Of a stretch of DNA of 27,235 bases, positions 16,874 to 25,125 are shown piece after piece (the stretch's first letter is position 1; each line of letters begins with the position of its first letter). The notes below the pieces were generated by a model. That model saw only the letters and a program-made list of their open reading frames with translations. It did no database searches and was not told where the DNA came from. The position numbers were made by a program, and so were the translations under genes. Origin of the DNA: Candidatus Phytoplasma sacchari (GTDB lineage: Bacteria > Bacillota_I > Bacilli_A > Acholeplasmatales > Acholeplasmataceae); assembly GCF_009268105.1 (NCBI RefSeq), contig NZ_VWXM01000009.1, forward strand, positions 1 through 27,235, written 5' to 3'.

Positions 16874-18136
16874 ATGGAAAAATATGAAAATAAACAAAAA
16901 ATTGTAACTATTTTAAAAATATTAGTAATAACTGCTCTTATAACACTTAATATATATGTTATTTATAATAATATTGAATTAAATAAAATAAATAACTCAA
17001 AAATTAAAGATAAACATATTGAAAAAGAAATTAAAGAAAAAATAAAATCATTAATTAAAAATGGTGATAATATAGAAATTTATCAAGAAATAGACCAAGA
17101 ACAAATAGAAAAAATAATAGATCATCCTATAATTAAAAAAAGTATAGAAGACAAAGTTTCAAAAGAAATAAAATTTTTAAATCCAAAAATAGAACAAGAA
17201 AATAATAAAAATAACGGAAATATAGATGATATTAAAGAAAAATTAGATAAAGAACAACAATTACTATATAATGATAAAAATCATAATACTAAATTTTTTC
17301 CAAAAAATAAAAGTAATTTTATTCCATATGAAAAAATAATAGGAATGGATAAAGAAAAAGAAGCATTAGAAGAATTTTTAGATTATTTACAAAATCCAGA
17401 AAATTATTCTGATGAAAAATTAGGTTATGTAGAAAATCCAAAAGGAGTTATATTATATGGTTGCCCAGGAACAGGTAAAACTTTACTTGCTAGAAGTTTA
17501 TCTCTCAAAGCAGGAGATCAGGTTTCTTTTTACGAAATAGCTTCCCCAGAATTTTCTTGTTCATTAGTTGGTGAATCTCCAGAAAAAGTTCGAAATTTAT
17601 TTAAAGATGTAAGGAATAATAATAAAAAAAATAATATTAAAGCATCTATCATTTTTATAGATGAATGTGAAGAAATTTTTAAAAATTTATCTAATATTGG
17701 AGAAAACTCTAATAAAGATTTGGGAAATATTGTTAATCAATTCAAAATAGAATTAACTAGTACAGAAAATGATCCTAAAAAACCTATTTTTATTATAGGA
17801 GCTACTAATTATTTTGAACAAATAGATGAAGCAATTAAATCTCGTTTGGATTATCACATAGAAGTAAAAACACTAAATAAAAAAGATAGGGTTTTTTTCT
17901 TAGAAAATAGAATTAAACATAGAAAAAATAATTTTGAAAAAAACGCTTTAAAATATCTTTTAGAAGATATAAATAATGAAATTGATAAATATCCTGAAGT
18001 AAAAAGATCTAATAGAGTACTAGATCAATTATTAAACTCCATTATGAGAAATGCGGCAAAAGATAAAAGAAATATAGCTCAAAAAAAAGATATTAAGAAA
18101 GCTTTTGAAAATATATATAATAGCAGCAAAAATTAA
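16874..18136 (+). CDS. Membrane-anchored AAA+ ATPase without protease domain
   Basis: A 420-residue FtsH-like AAA+ protein that probably remodels or extracts membrane proteins using ATP. One transmembrane segment (about 9-28) is followed by a charged helical stretch (about 35-135) and an AAA module: GMDKEKEALEEF (156-167), Walker A GCPGTGKT (196-203), Walker B FIDE with D263/E264, sensor-1 GATN (309-312), and an Arg at 324 in KSRLDYH. The C-terminal lid ends near residue 420, and there is no HExxH zinc site, so no proteolysis. Walker A has Cys where most family members have Pro. FtsH/HflB and AAA+ proteins of phytoplasmas have been discussed as virulence-linked. Topology cannot be settled from sequence; if the ATPase uses cellular ATP the domain should be cytosolic. 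It shares a strand with the surface-type genes upstream. Confidence 0.88.
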   Translation: MEKYENKQKIVTILKILVITALITLNIYVIYNNIELNKINNSKIKDKHIEKEIKEKIKSLIKNGDNIEIYQEIDQEQIEKIIDHPIIKKSIEDKVSKEIKFLNPKIEQENNKNNGNIDDIKEKLDKEQQLLYNDKNHNTKFFPKNKSNFIPYEKIIGMDKEKEALEEFLDYLQNPENYSDEKLGYVENPKGVILYGCPGTGKTLLARSLSLKAGDQVSFYEIASPEFSCSLVGESPEKVRNLFKDVRNNNKKNNIKASIIFIDECEEIFKNLSNIGENSNKDLGNIVNQFKIELTSTENDPKKPIFIIGATNYFEQIDEAIKSRLDYHIEVKTLNKKDRVFFLENRIKHRKNNFEKNALKYLLEDINNEIDKYPEVKRSNRVLDQLLNSIMRNAAKDKRNIAQKKDIKKAFENIYNSSKN

Positions 18137-18483
18137 TATAAAAAATAATAAATAAAAGTTAAATTATTTTATTAATTTTATTCAAAAATATAACAAAACA
18201 TTTTAACTTATTTTTTTAATTTATAACAAGACTTTTTAAATTATTGGAATAAATCAAAATTATTTCAGATTTTGATTAAAATAATTTATTATTAAATTTT
18301 TTTAATGTTTATAAAAATGTTTATAAAAATGTTTATAAAAATGTTTATAAAAATGTTTATAAAAAAATAAATTAATTTTATTATATTATTTTATTTTTAA
18401 AAATAATTATTAATTAATAAATACATTTAATTTTAAATATAAAAAATTAAAAAATTATTTTCGAAAGATAAAGAGAAAAAAAA
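18137..18483. other. Intergenic region with hairpin and 12-bp repeats
   Basis: A 347-bp gap. A 9-bp perfect inverted repeat (18252-18260 with 18269-18277) lies about 115 bp after the AAA+ gene but lacks a T run, so it is only a weak terminator candidate. A five-copy 12-bp repeat follows at 18304-18363. No reading frame is evident. Confidence 0.55.
18304..18363. repeat. Tandem repeat, 12-bp unit AATGTTTATAAA, five copies
   Basis: Five exact consecutive copies of AATGTTTATAAA, ending in an A run. The unit lies 120 bp before the next gene, where a copy-number change could alter promoter spacing. Identity between copies suggests recent slippage. Confidence 0.93.
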
Positions 18484-19173
18484 ATGTTTTTTAAAAAAAT
18501 ATTAAATAAAAAAAATAATTTATGGTTTTTTTTATTGCTTATTTTTTTTTTAGTAATCATATTTTATACAATTAAAAAAAATAAAAAAGAAAATAATAAT
18601 CCATATATTAACAATAATTTATCATTTCCTAAAATAGAAGAAATAAAAAAATGGAAAGAAAACAACGAAGAAATGATCGAAATAAATTATTATTTTGACA
18701 GATTGAATGGATTAGGTTATTATAAGGAAAAACTAAAACAAGAAGAAAATAAAAATATTAATAATAAGGATTTATCATTAATTTCTTTTTATCAACAAAA
18801 AATAAATTGTCAAAAAGAGCCTGATGAAATGTTAAAATACGAACTTGACAAAAAACCTTTTAAAGAATGGGAAATAAAAACAATATTTAAAAAAATAAAT
18901 ATTTTTGATATTATAAAATTAAATAAATCTGAAGATTCTTTTTTATATGATCAAATTCAAAAGATTGATATAAATCATGATAATAAATCATTATCTATAA
19001 TGTACAAAGGGCAAAAAAAAATTTTAGAGAATGATAAAGATTACTTTATATGTGAAGTTGAAATATCTTATGTATTTTGGCAACAAAAATACTATTTGCA
19101 CTTTAATCCGTCAAGAAAAACTTTAAGCATTTACACTGAAAAGTTTGAAAATAAAAGTTACGAACTAAAATAA
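18484..19173 (+). CDS. Small membrane-anchored protein of unknown function
   Basis: Not recognised. The 229-residue protein starts with a basic stretch, then a strong hydrophobic segment (about 12-31), then a hydrophilic domain of about 195 residues rich in Lys, Asn and Glu. The last 60 residues look beta-rich (CEVEISYVFWQQKYYLHF). The N-terminal charge pattern suggests an N-in, C-out anchor. No catalytic motif is visible. It is the last plus-strand gene of the accessory cluster and ends 12 bases before a terminator-like hairpin. The start has only a weak purine-rich leader. Confidence 0.68.
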   Translation: MFFKKILNKKNNLWFFLLLIFFLVIIFYTIKKNKKENNNPYINNNLSFPKIEEIKKWKENNEEMIEINYYFDRLNGLGYYKEKLKQEENKNINNKDLSLISFYQQKINCQKEPDEMLKYELDKKPFKEWEIKTIFKKINIFDIIKLNKSEDSFLYDQIQKIDINHDNKSLSIMYKGQKKILENDKDYFICEVEISYVFWQQKYYLHFNPSRKTLSIYTEKFENKSYELK

Positions 19174-19185
19174 TGGTACTAACCA

Positions 19186-19231
19186 GAAAAAAATAATTTC
19201 TTCATTTTTTGAAAGAAATTATTTTCTTTTT
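19186..19231. terminator. Bidirectional terminator between convergent genes
   Basis: A 12-bp perfect inverted repeat (19191-19202 with 19213-19224), 10-base loop, with an A run on the left and a T run on the right. It lies between the plus-strand membrane protein and the minus-strand glycosyltransferase, so it can serve both. CCGGTT occurs twice just after it (about 19243-19259), an unusual GC cluster for this DNA. Confidence 0.75.
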
Positions 19232-19283
19232 CCCATTGGTATCCGGTTTATCTCCGGTTCACAAACTATTTTTTTATACTTTA

Positions 19284-20474
19284 TTATTCAATTTTATTTT
19301 TATTTGTTAATATTATTTTTTTATAAATTTCTGAAATATTTAAAACAAAATTTTCTATACTATATAAAAAAAATAATTTATCCTGATTTAAAATTAATTT
19401 TTTAAATTTATCTCGATTTGAGTATAAATAAACTAATTTACGAATTAATTGTTCTTGTGAATAGTAAAAAAATCCATTTTCATCATCTTTAATTATTTTA
19501 TCAAAAGCGCTATCATAAAAAGCAAGAACAGGTACAGAAGATGCTAAAGCTTCTAAAATAGTTAATCCTTGAGTTTCAAAAGAAGAAGCACTTAAAAAAA
19601 CATTTCCTAATTTATAGTACAAACCAATTAAATCATTTTCTATAAAACCCAAAAAAAATATTTTTTTATTTAAATTTAGTTTTTTGTATTTTTTTTGTAA
19701 TTTTTTTTTTTCATCTCCATCTCCTATTATTAAAAATTTACTATTAGGACAAATAGAACAAAAAATAGAAAAAGATTCTAATAAAAAATCTATTTTTTTT
19801 TCTTTTGATATTCTTCCTACATAAAGACATATAAAATCATTTTTTAATTCTAATTCATATTTTATTTTTTTAATTTTAAAATCATCAGAATTAATATTTT
19901 GAAATTTTTTCAAATCAATACCAGTTGCTATAACTTTACATTTATCTTCGATTTTATATTTTTTTGTAAAAATATTGAAAATTTTTAATGTAGGTACAAT
20001 AACAATATCTGCATTATTAATAAACTTTTTTAATAAATAATCAAAATATTTTAAAATTATTTTTCTAAAAATTTTTATTAAAAAACCATTATTATATTTT
20101 ATAAAAACATCATACATAGTATGCGAAGTATAAACTAAAGGTAATTTTAATTTTTTGCTTAAATATATACCTAGAGAACCTATACTGAATTCTGTTTGTA
20201 TATGAATTAAATCTAAATTTAGTTTTCTTATTTTATCTAAATGTTTTTTATAATTCAAAACATAATAAAAATTTTCAATATTTTTCAAAGGTAAACGAAT
20301 ACCTTTTATTCTTATAATGTTTTTTTCTTTTGTAGGTTCACAAGAATAAAATTGAGTAGTTATAATATATATTTCATAACCTAAAGACTCTAAACCTTGT
20401 TTAAGAGAATTTATAGAAGTCGTTACTCCGTTTAATAAAGGATTATAAATATCAGTAAAAATTCCTATTTTCAA
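19284..20474 (-). CDS. Glycosyltransferase family 4, probable glucosyl-diacylglycerol synthase
   Basis: Membrane-associated retaining glycosyltransferase (396 residues, GT-B fold). The N terminus MKIGIFTDIYNPLLNGVTTS closely resembles the Acholeplasma monoglucosyl-diacylglycerol synthase type, and the C-terminal domain has YVGRISKEKK, FLIIGDGDE and the EX7E motif (E300 and E308 in FETQGLTILE). It probably transfers glucose from UDP-glucose to diacylglycerol to make membrane glycolipid; other acceptors cannot be excluded. The start is TTG, not ATG: a strong GGAG lies 8 bases upstream and the family N terminus begins exactly there. It is convergent with the accessory cluster and is followed upstream by decayed DNA. 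Confidence 0.9.
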   Translation of the reverse strand: MKIGIFTDIYNPLLNGVTTSINSLKQGLESLGYEIYIITTQFYSCEPTKEKNIIRIKGIRLPLKNIENFYYVLNYKKHLDKIRKLNLDLIHIQTEFSIGSLGIYLSKKLKLPLVYTSHTMYDVFIKYNNGFLIKIFRKIILKYFDYLLKKFINNADIVIVPTLKIFNIFTKKYKIEDKCKVIATGIDLKKFQNINSDDFKIKKIKYELELKNDFICLYVGRISKEKKIDFLLESFSIFCSICPNSKFLIIGDGDEKKKLQKKYKKLNLNKKIFFLGFIENDLIGLYYKLGNVFLSASSFETQGLTILEALASSVPVLAFYDSAFDKIIKDDENGFFYYSQEQLIRKLVYLYSNRDKFKKLILNQDKLFFLYSIENFVLNISEIYKKIILTNKNKIE

Positions 20475-20786
20475 ATAATTTTCTCCTCTTTTATATTTTT
20501 AAAAAATATTTAATTAAAATCAATTTAAATTAAAATAATTATAATTGATTTAAATATAAAAAAATAATTTATTTAAATTTTTTTTAAAAAAATTATTTAT
20601 ATATTTTTTATAATTAAAACAAATAAAAATATTTATTTAAAAAATTCTAAAATTCATGATATTTTTATATAAAATATTTAAAAAATATATAAAATCCATT
20701 ATTTCTTCTATAATAGTTTCTTTTTTTTATCATTATAATTTGATTTGATATTTAAATAAATATTTACTTTTTTGTTTTTGAAATAA

Positions 20787-20990
20787 AGAAATAAGATCGA
20801 AATAAAGATAGTAATAAAACTTAAAAAATCTATTTTTGAAAGAAATAAAGTACATTGGAGATTTATAAAACATCATAAGCATAAGGATAATAATGATATT
20901 TTCAAAAAATATATAAAGCAACAATTAAATAAACCAATAAATGAATCAAACAAATATAAAATTTTTTTAACTTTAAAACCGTTTAGTTAA
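20787..20990 (+). pseudogene. Gene remnant without start codon, unknown family
   Basis: Sixty-seven codons stay open but no usable start is present; a stop lies directly upstream. The residues (including KVHWRFIKHHKHKDNND, with a TGG Trp) look protein-like and less repetitive than random AT-rich translation. After the stop, further short open pieces follow in other frames to about 21220. The family could not be named. A decayed mobile-unit gene is one possibility. Confidence 0.35.
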
Positions 20991-21510
20991 TCATAAAATA
21001 ATAAAGAAGAAAAACGGTTGTTAAGAAATAGTTGTTCTGAAACAGATACTAAAATCTAAAAATTAGTTATTTGGAATAATGAACAAGTATTTTCCTTTTG
21101 CATATAAATGATCATAATCATAAAACTATCTAATACACAAATAAAAATAATATATTTATTATCCTATTTAAATAATAAATTAATTAAAAAAGAAAAAATA
21201 ATTAAAAAAATGTTTGTCTGATAAATAATTAAAAAAAAAAAAATGATTTATGATATACTTTCATAATACTAAATATTAAAATACTCAAACTTAAAAGCGA
21301 GAGTAATAAATCTAAAATTCTTTTTTTATTTATCATTTAAACTTCTTTTTTTTAGTTAAATCAATAAAATTATACCGAAAATAAACACAAATAATTTAAA
21401 AGATAATTAAACCAAATATTGTTTATTAATAAATAAAAAAAAATAAATTTTTTTGTTGAAATTAAAGTTATTAATAAAAAAGATTAATCATATTAATTTA
21501 TTATAAGTAG

Positions 21511-21657
21511 ATTATTTTGATTAATAAAAACTTTTTAACAAAAGAAATAATTTATTTTCCAAAAAAATATAACAAAAAAAGAAGAATAAAAATATTTAGA
21601 GGTGGTATTTATCCCATTTCAGTTTTAAAAAAAAATAACAAAATGTTAAAAAACTAA
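21511..21657 (+). pseudogene. Short C-terminal-like gene remnant
   Basis: Forty-eight open codons, possibly from a TTG at 21517, containing KKRRIKIFRGGIYPISVLKK before a stop. GGT, GGT and CCC codons are unusual for surrounding noncoding DNA. It may be the tail of a lost gene. No family assigned. Confidence 0.3.
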
Positions 21658-21852
21658 ATCTTTATATTTTAAAAAAAATCTTAAATAAAAATAAAATTTA
21701 TATTAATTACTTATATTTTAATAATTAAATATTTCAAAAAATTAGACATTTATTTATAAATTGTTAAAATAACCATGATTAATTTAATTTTTGATTTTAT
21801 TTAAATTTTGATTTTATTTTTTAAAAAATATAAAAAAGGAATGCAATTATTT

Positions 21853-22233
21853 ATGATATTAAATATAAAAAACAATAAATTATTTAATAATTATTTTTTA
21901 TTTTTATTTGGAATTATTTCATTTTGTTTATTACAAATTAATTCTAAAAATAATCAAATTTTTGCAAAAAAAAATCCAGAAGAAGATGAACCAAGTACTT
22001 CTGAAAGTATAATTGTAGAAGAAGCACTTCAACAAAGAAATGAAACAGAAAGAGCACTTCTTGAACAAGCAACTAAAAGAAACGAAGAATTACAAAAAGA
22101 ATTAAATGAATCCTTAAAAAGATTGAATGAAATTGAAAGAGAAAATGAAAGATTAAGAAGCAATTTTTCAAGAAGCATAAATATTTCAAAAAATAAATCA
22201 AATAATAATAATTCTAATAATAAAAATAATTAA
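21853..22233 (+). CDS. Small secreted coiled-coil protein, candidate phytoplasma effector
   Basis: From ATG 21853 the protein is 126 residues. It has a basic start, a hydrophobic core (FLFLFGIISFCLL) and a likely cleavage after NNQIFA (residue 38), leaving a mature protein of about 88 residues. The leader resembles the SVM-type signal of phytoplasma effectors. The mature part is acidic at first (PEEDEPSTSES), then one long heptad-like coiled coil (EEALQQRNETERALLEQATK and onward), and a Ser/Asn/Lys tail. ATG 21841 abuts AAGGA and a TTG at 21808 is also in frame; 21853 is preferred because it gives a normal signal peptide with AAGGA 12 bases upstream. It stands alone among decayed genes, as such effectors often do. 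Target unknown. Confidence 0.72.
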   Translation: MILNIKNNKLFNNYFLFLFGIISFCLLQINSKNNQIFAKKNPEEDEPSTSESIIVEEALQQRNETERALLEQATKRNEELQKELNESLKRLNEIERENERLRSNFSRSINISKNKSNNNNSNNKNN

Positions 22234-23442
22234 AAACGATAATAATAAAAAAACAACAATTAAAAATAAAAAGTTTATAAATTAAAAAAAAGAAAAAAAG
22301 TGAAAAAGAAAAAGTTTTTAAAATAAATATTTTTACTTTTCCTTTTTTTATTTTATAAAAAATTTTTATATAAAATAAAATAGATAAAAAAATTTAAAAT
22401 ATTTATTTTTTTATATTAATTATTTTTTTAATCAATAAAAAAATATAAGAATAATAATATTTTAATAAATAAAAATAAAAACAAAATGTTTCAATTTTAT
22501 TTTTTTAGGTTTTTTATTATATAAAATTTTATTTTTATTTTAAAAATAATAAAAAGTATCGGTTTATTATTAAAACCAAATAATAACTCCCCTTACAAAA
22601 CTTTCCTTTTTGAAGGGTAGGAAAAAAAATAATTTAAGCTAATTCAGCTAAATGATTTATTAAGAAACAAAAAATTTAGTTTTTGATTTTATTTTTATTT
22701 TTTTATTGCTTTCTATAGATAACATTTTATTTATTTTAAATTGGATTAAACAAGACTGGATCAAAAAACTTAAAAATTTCAAATAATTGAAATCAAATAA
22801 AGTGATAAAAATTAAAAATAAGGTTCTGGAAAAAATATTATGAAAAATTAATTTAAAATCTAATAAATTCATAGTTAAATATTTTATTTTCAAAACTTTA
22901 TTTTTTGAAATTATTAATTCTGCAGAAAACAATTTTTTTAGTTAAAACATATTTTGTATCTTTATTATAATTAATAAAAAATTATTCTTCTGTGTAAGAA
23001 TAACATTTTTTATCTTTATTTTTAAACTTAAACAATCAAAAAAACTTTTTTATTTATATATTAATTCATATTAATATGATGATAAAATAATCCATTTCCC
23101 AATTTTTTTATTAATTTCGTAAATAAATAATAAAAAAAATAATGATAAAATAAGTTAATTTGATAATTTTTTTTAATTCTTTTATTAAAAAGTATATTTT
23201 TTTAATTTTATTTTGTATTTATAATAAAAACATATTTTTGTTAATAATTATCAATTATATTTATATAACATTTAATTTTTAAAAAAGTTTAAAATTTAAA
23301 GATAAATATTATTTATTTGTTAATATTATAATTAAACTCTTATTGATTTAAGAAAAAAATGATGATAAATTTCTATTATTTTTATTTTTTATTGTTTGTT
23401 GAAAAGATTCTTTTAAATTTTATACTGAAATAGGGGTTATCT
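22234..23442. other. Decayed intergenic region
   Basis: About 1.2 kb. After the secreted-protein gene come purine-rich then pyrimidine-rich tracts (22270-22350) that could end transcription. A small GC cluster at 22557-22622 can form hairpins. A 90-codon minus-strand frame (22660-22932) has no recognisable features. The opposite strand of the same stretch holds open pieces broken by a few stops, with two TGG codons, so a dead plus-strand gene is at least as likely. Bases 22950-23442 show nothing. Confidence 0.4.
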
Positions 23443-24600
23443 TTAAATAATTGATTTTTGAATAGCTTCTTCTATAATTATTTTTAATTTTCGTTGAGAA
23501 TAATTTTTATCATAACATTCTTTAGCTAATTATTTTAAATAAACAAAAGATTCAAAACTAATATCAAAAGATAAAGAGGAATATTTTCAAAATAACATTT
23601 TATTTCTTCATTTTTTAATAAACCAACATATATTTCTTTGCTAAAACAACTTCTTAAAAATCTGGATCTATTTTATTAAAATTATTAATAGCTCCCATGA
23701 CAATAATTTGTGTGAATCAATTATCTGATGAAAAACCTTATATTTTGTCTAACAAATGATTAGTATAATATCAAAAATAATAGTTCTTTTTTCACACTTT
23801 CTCTATTAGGAATTACATCTAATAATACTTCTTTTGTGTTTTTTTGCTTCTTTCCAAATGGATTATAATTCTTTTTAGTCTTATCCAATATAAATTGAGA
23901 AGGAGTAAAATGGGGAAAATTAATTTCTTCATCACATTCATTACATAAAAACTTTAATTAATAAAGTTTTTTCTATTCCAGGAGGAAGAGAAAAAAGGAC
24001 CATATAATAAAAACCTCTTTGTTTGATCATATAATAAACAAATTGCTTATCAGATTAATAAAAATTGTTTTTTTTTCTTCTTCCGTTTTGTAAATATCTT
24101 TAAAAATTATTTTATTTTTATTAGTTCCCGTTACTAAATTAAATACTTTCTTTCATTTTTAAAATAAACTAAATTTTTTTAAAAAAAATTAACATAATCT
24201 GATAATTTTTTTTTTTTTTTTTTTTTTGGATCTTTTATTTCTCTCAATTTTTTTACTTTGAATTCCACAATTTCTACATTTAACCTATTAATTTTTTTAT
24301 CAAAATATTTAATTTATTTATATATTCTGGATCATTAAAAGAATTATTTTTTAAAGGAATGTTGTCGCATATCATCAATTCATCTTGTTTTTTTTGTTCA
24401 TCCTGTAATATTTTTTTATTTGATTTTAATTTTGATTGTTTTATAAATTGATTGAATTTATCTTTTAATTCGTTTTCATTTCATTTGTTATTGATATTAA
24501 TTTATTATTTATTCATTGTATAAATCATGCAAAATTTGGTCACGTTCTTCTGATGTAATTATTGTTTTGTTAAAACATAAACAAAAAGTTAATTTTTCGA
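23443..24600 (-). pseudogene. Broken AAA+ ATPase (FtsH-type) gene
   Basis: On the minus strand, pieces in shifting frames line up in order with an AAA+ protein. Read 5' to 3', an N-terminal stretch ends SEERDQILHDLYNE, followed by Lys/Glu-rich coiled coil. Next come IIFKDIYKTEEEK; a damaged Walker A (FSLPPGIEKTLL near 23970); NECDEEINFPHFTPSQFILD; a damaged Walker B (TIIFD near 23790); VMGAINNFNKIDPDF (sensor 1); RSCFSKEIYVGL; and a lid with LAKECYDKNYSQRKLKIIIE before a stop at 23443-23445. At least four stops or frameshifts interrupt it, so it is dead. A run of 22 T (24206-24227) lies in the linker. It is a different paralogue from the intact AAA+ gene at 16874. An upstream open piece near 24640-24720 may be its true N terminus. 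Confidence 0.8.
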
Positions 24601-25125
24601 AAATTATTTTTTAATTTTTATTTTTTTTATTCATTTTATATCATTTTTTTATTTATATCATCATTATTAGATATTTTTAATTCTAAACTTAATCCATAAA
24701 TAAGATCTTTTGTTAAACATAAAAAAATATAATATATATAAAAAAATTATAAACAAATAAAAAAAATATTTTTAGTATTTTTTTATTTTTGACATTATAA
24801 TACTAATATTCCTTTTATTAGTTAAAAATTTTTTATTAAAAAATAAAATTTAAAATAATTAAAAAATAAATATTAAATTTTTAAAATTGAATTAAAAAAT
24901 TTAATTTAGATTAAAAAAATTATAAATTTTTATAATTATCTTAAATATAAAGATAAAATACTAAAATAAAAAAAATCAACTAAAATATTAATTTTTTAAA
25001 TAAATTTTATCTTTGTAAAAATATTTTTAGATTTTTAAAAATTTTAAAATTTAATGATAAATATTATATTATTTATTATTTTATGATTTAAAAAAAATAT
25101 TCAGTATGAATAATTTAAAAAAATT
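24601..25125. other. AT-rich gap between the AAA+ pseudogene and cdsA
   Basis: A 525-bp gap. On the minus strand about 24640-24715 is open (LTKDLIYGLSLELKISNNDD) and may be the lost start of the AAA+ pseudogene or another remnant. From 24720 to 25125 only A/T runs are seen. No clear terminator for the pyrH-frr-cdsA operon was identified. Confidence 0.4.

Larger units (their letters stand above)
20475..21852. other. Gene-poor, decayed region upstream of the small secreted protein
   Basis: About 1.4 kb without an intact recognisable gene. Near the glycosyltransferase start lies a 9-bp inverted repeat (20517-20525 with 20543-20551). Start-less open stretches on the plus strand at 20787-20990 and 21511-21657 look like remnants of former genes and are listed separately. 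A minus-strand frame at 20733-20924 is taken as chance. Confidence 0.5.

Noticed and set aside
20733..20924. 63-codon minus-strand frame
   Set aside because: Low-complexity Phe/Tyr/Ile; the opposite strand has a more protein-like open stretch.
22660..22932. 90-codon minus-strand frame as a gene
   Set aside because: Rich in Phe, Leu, Ile and Lys with no Trp or motif, no convincing ribosome-binding site; the plus strand looks more like a former gene.
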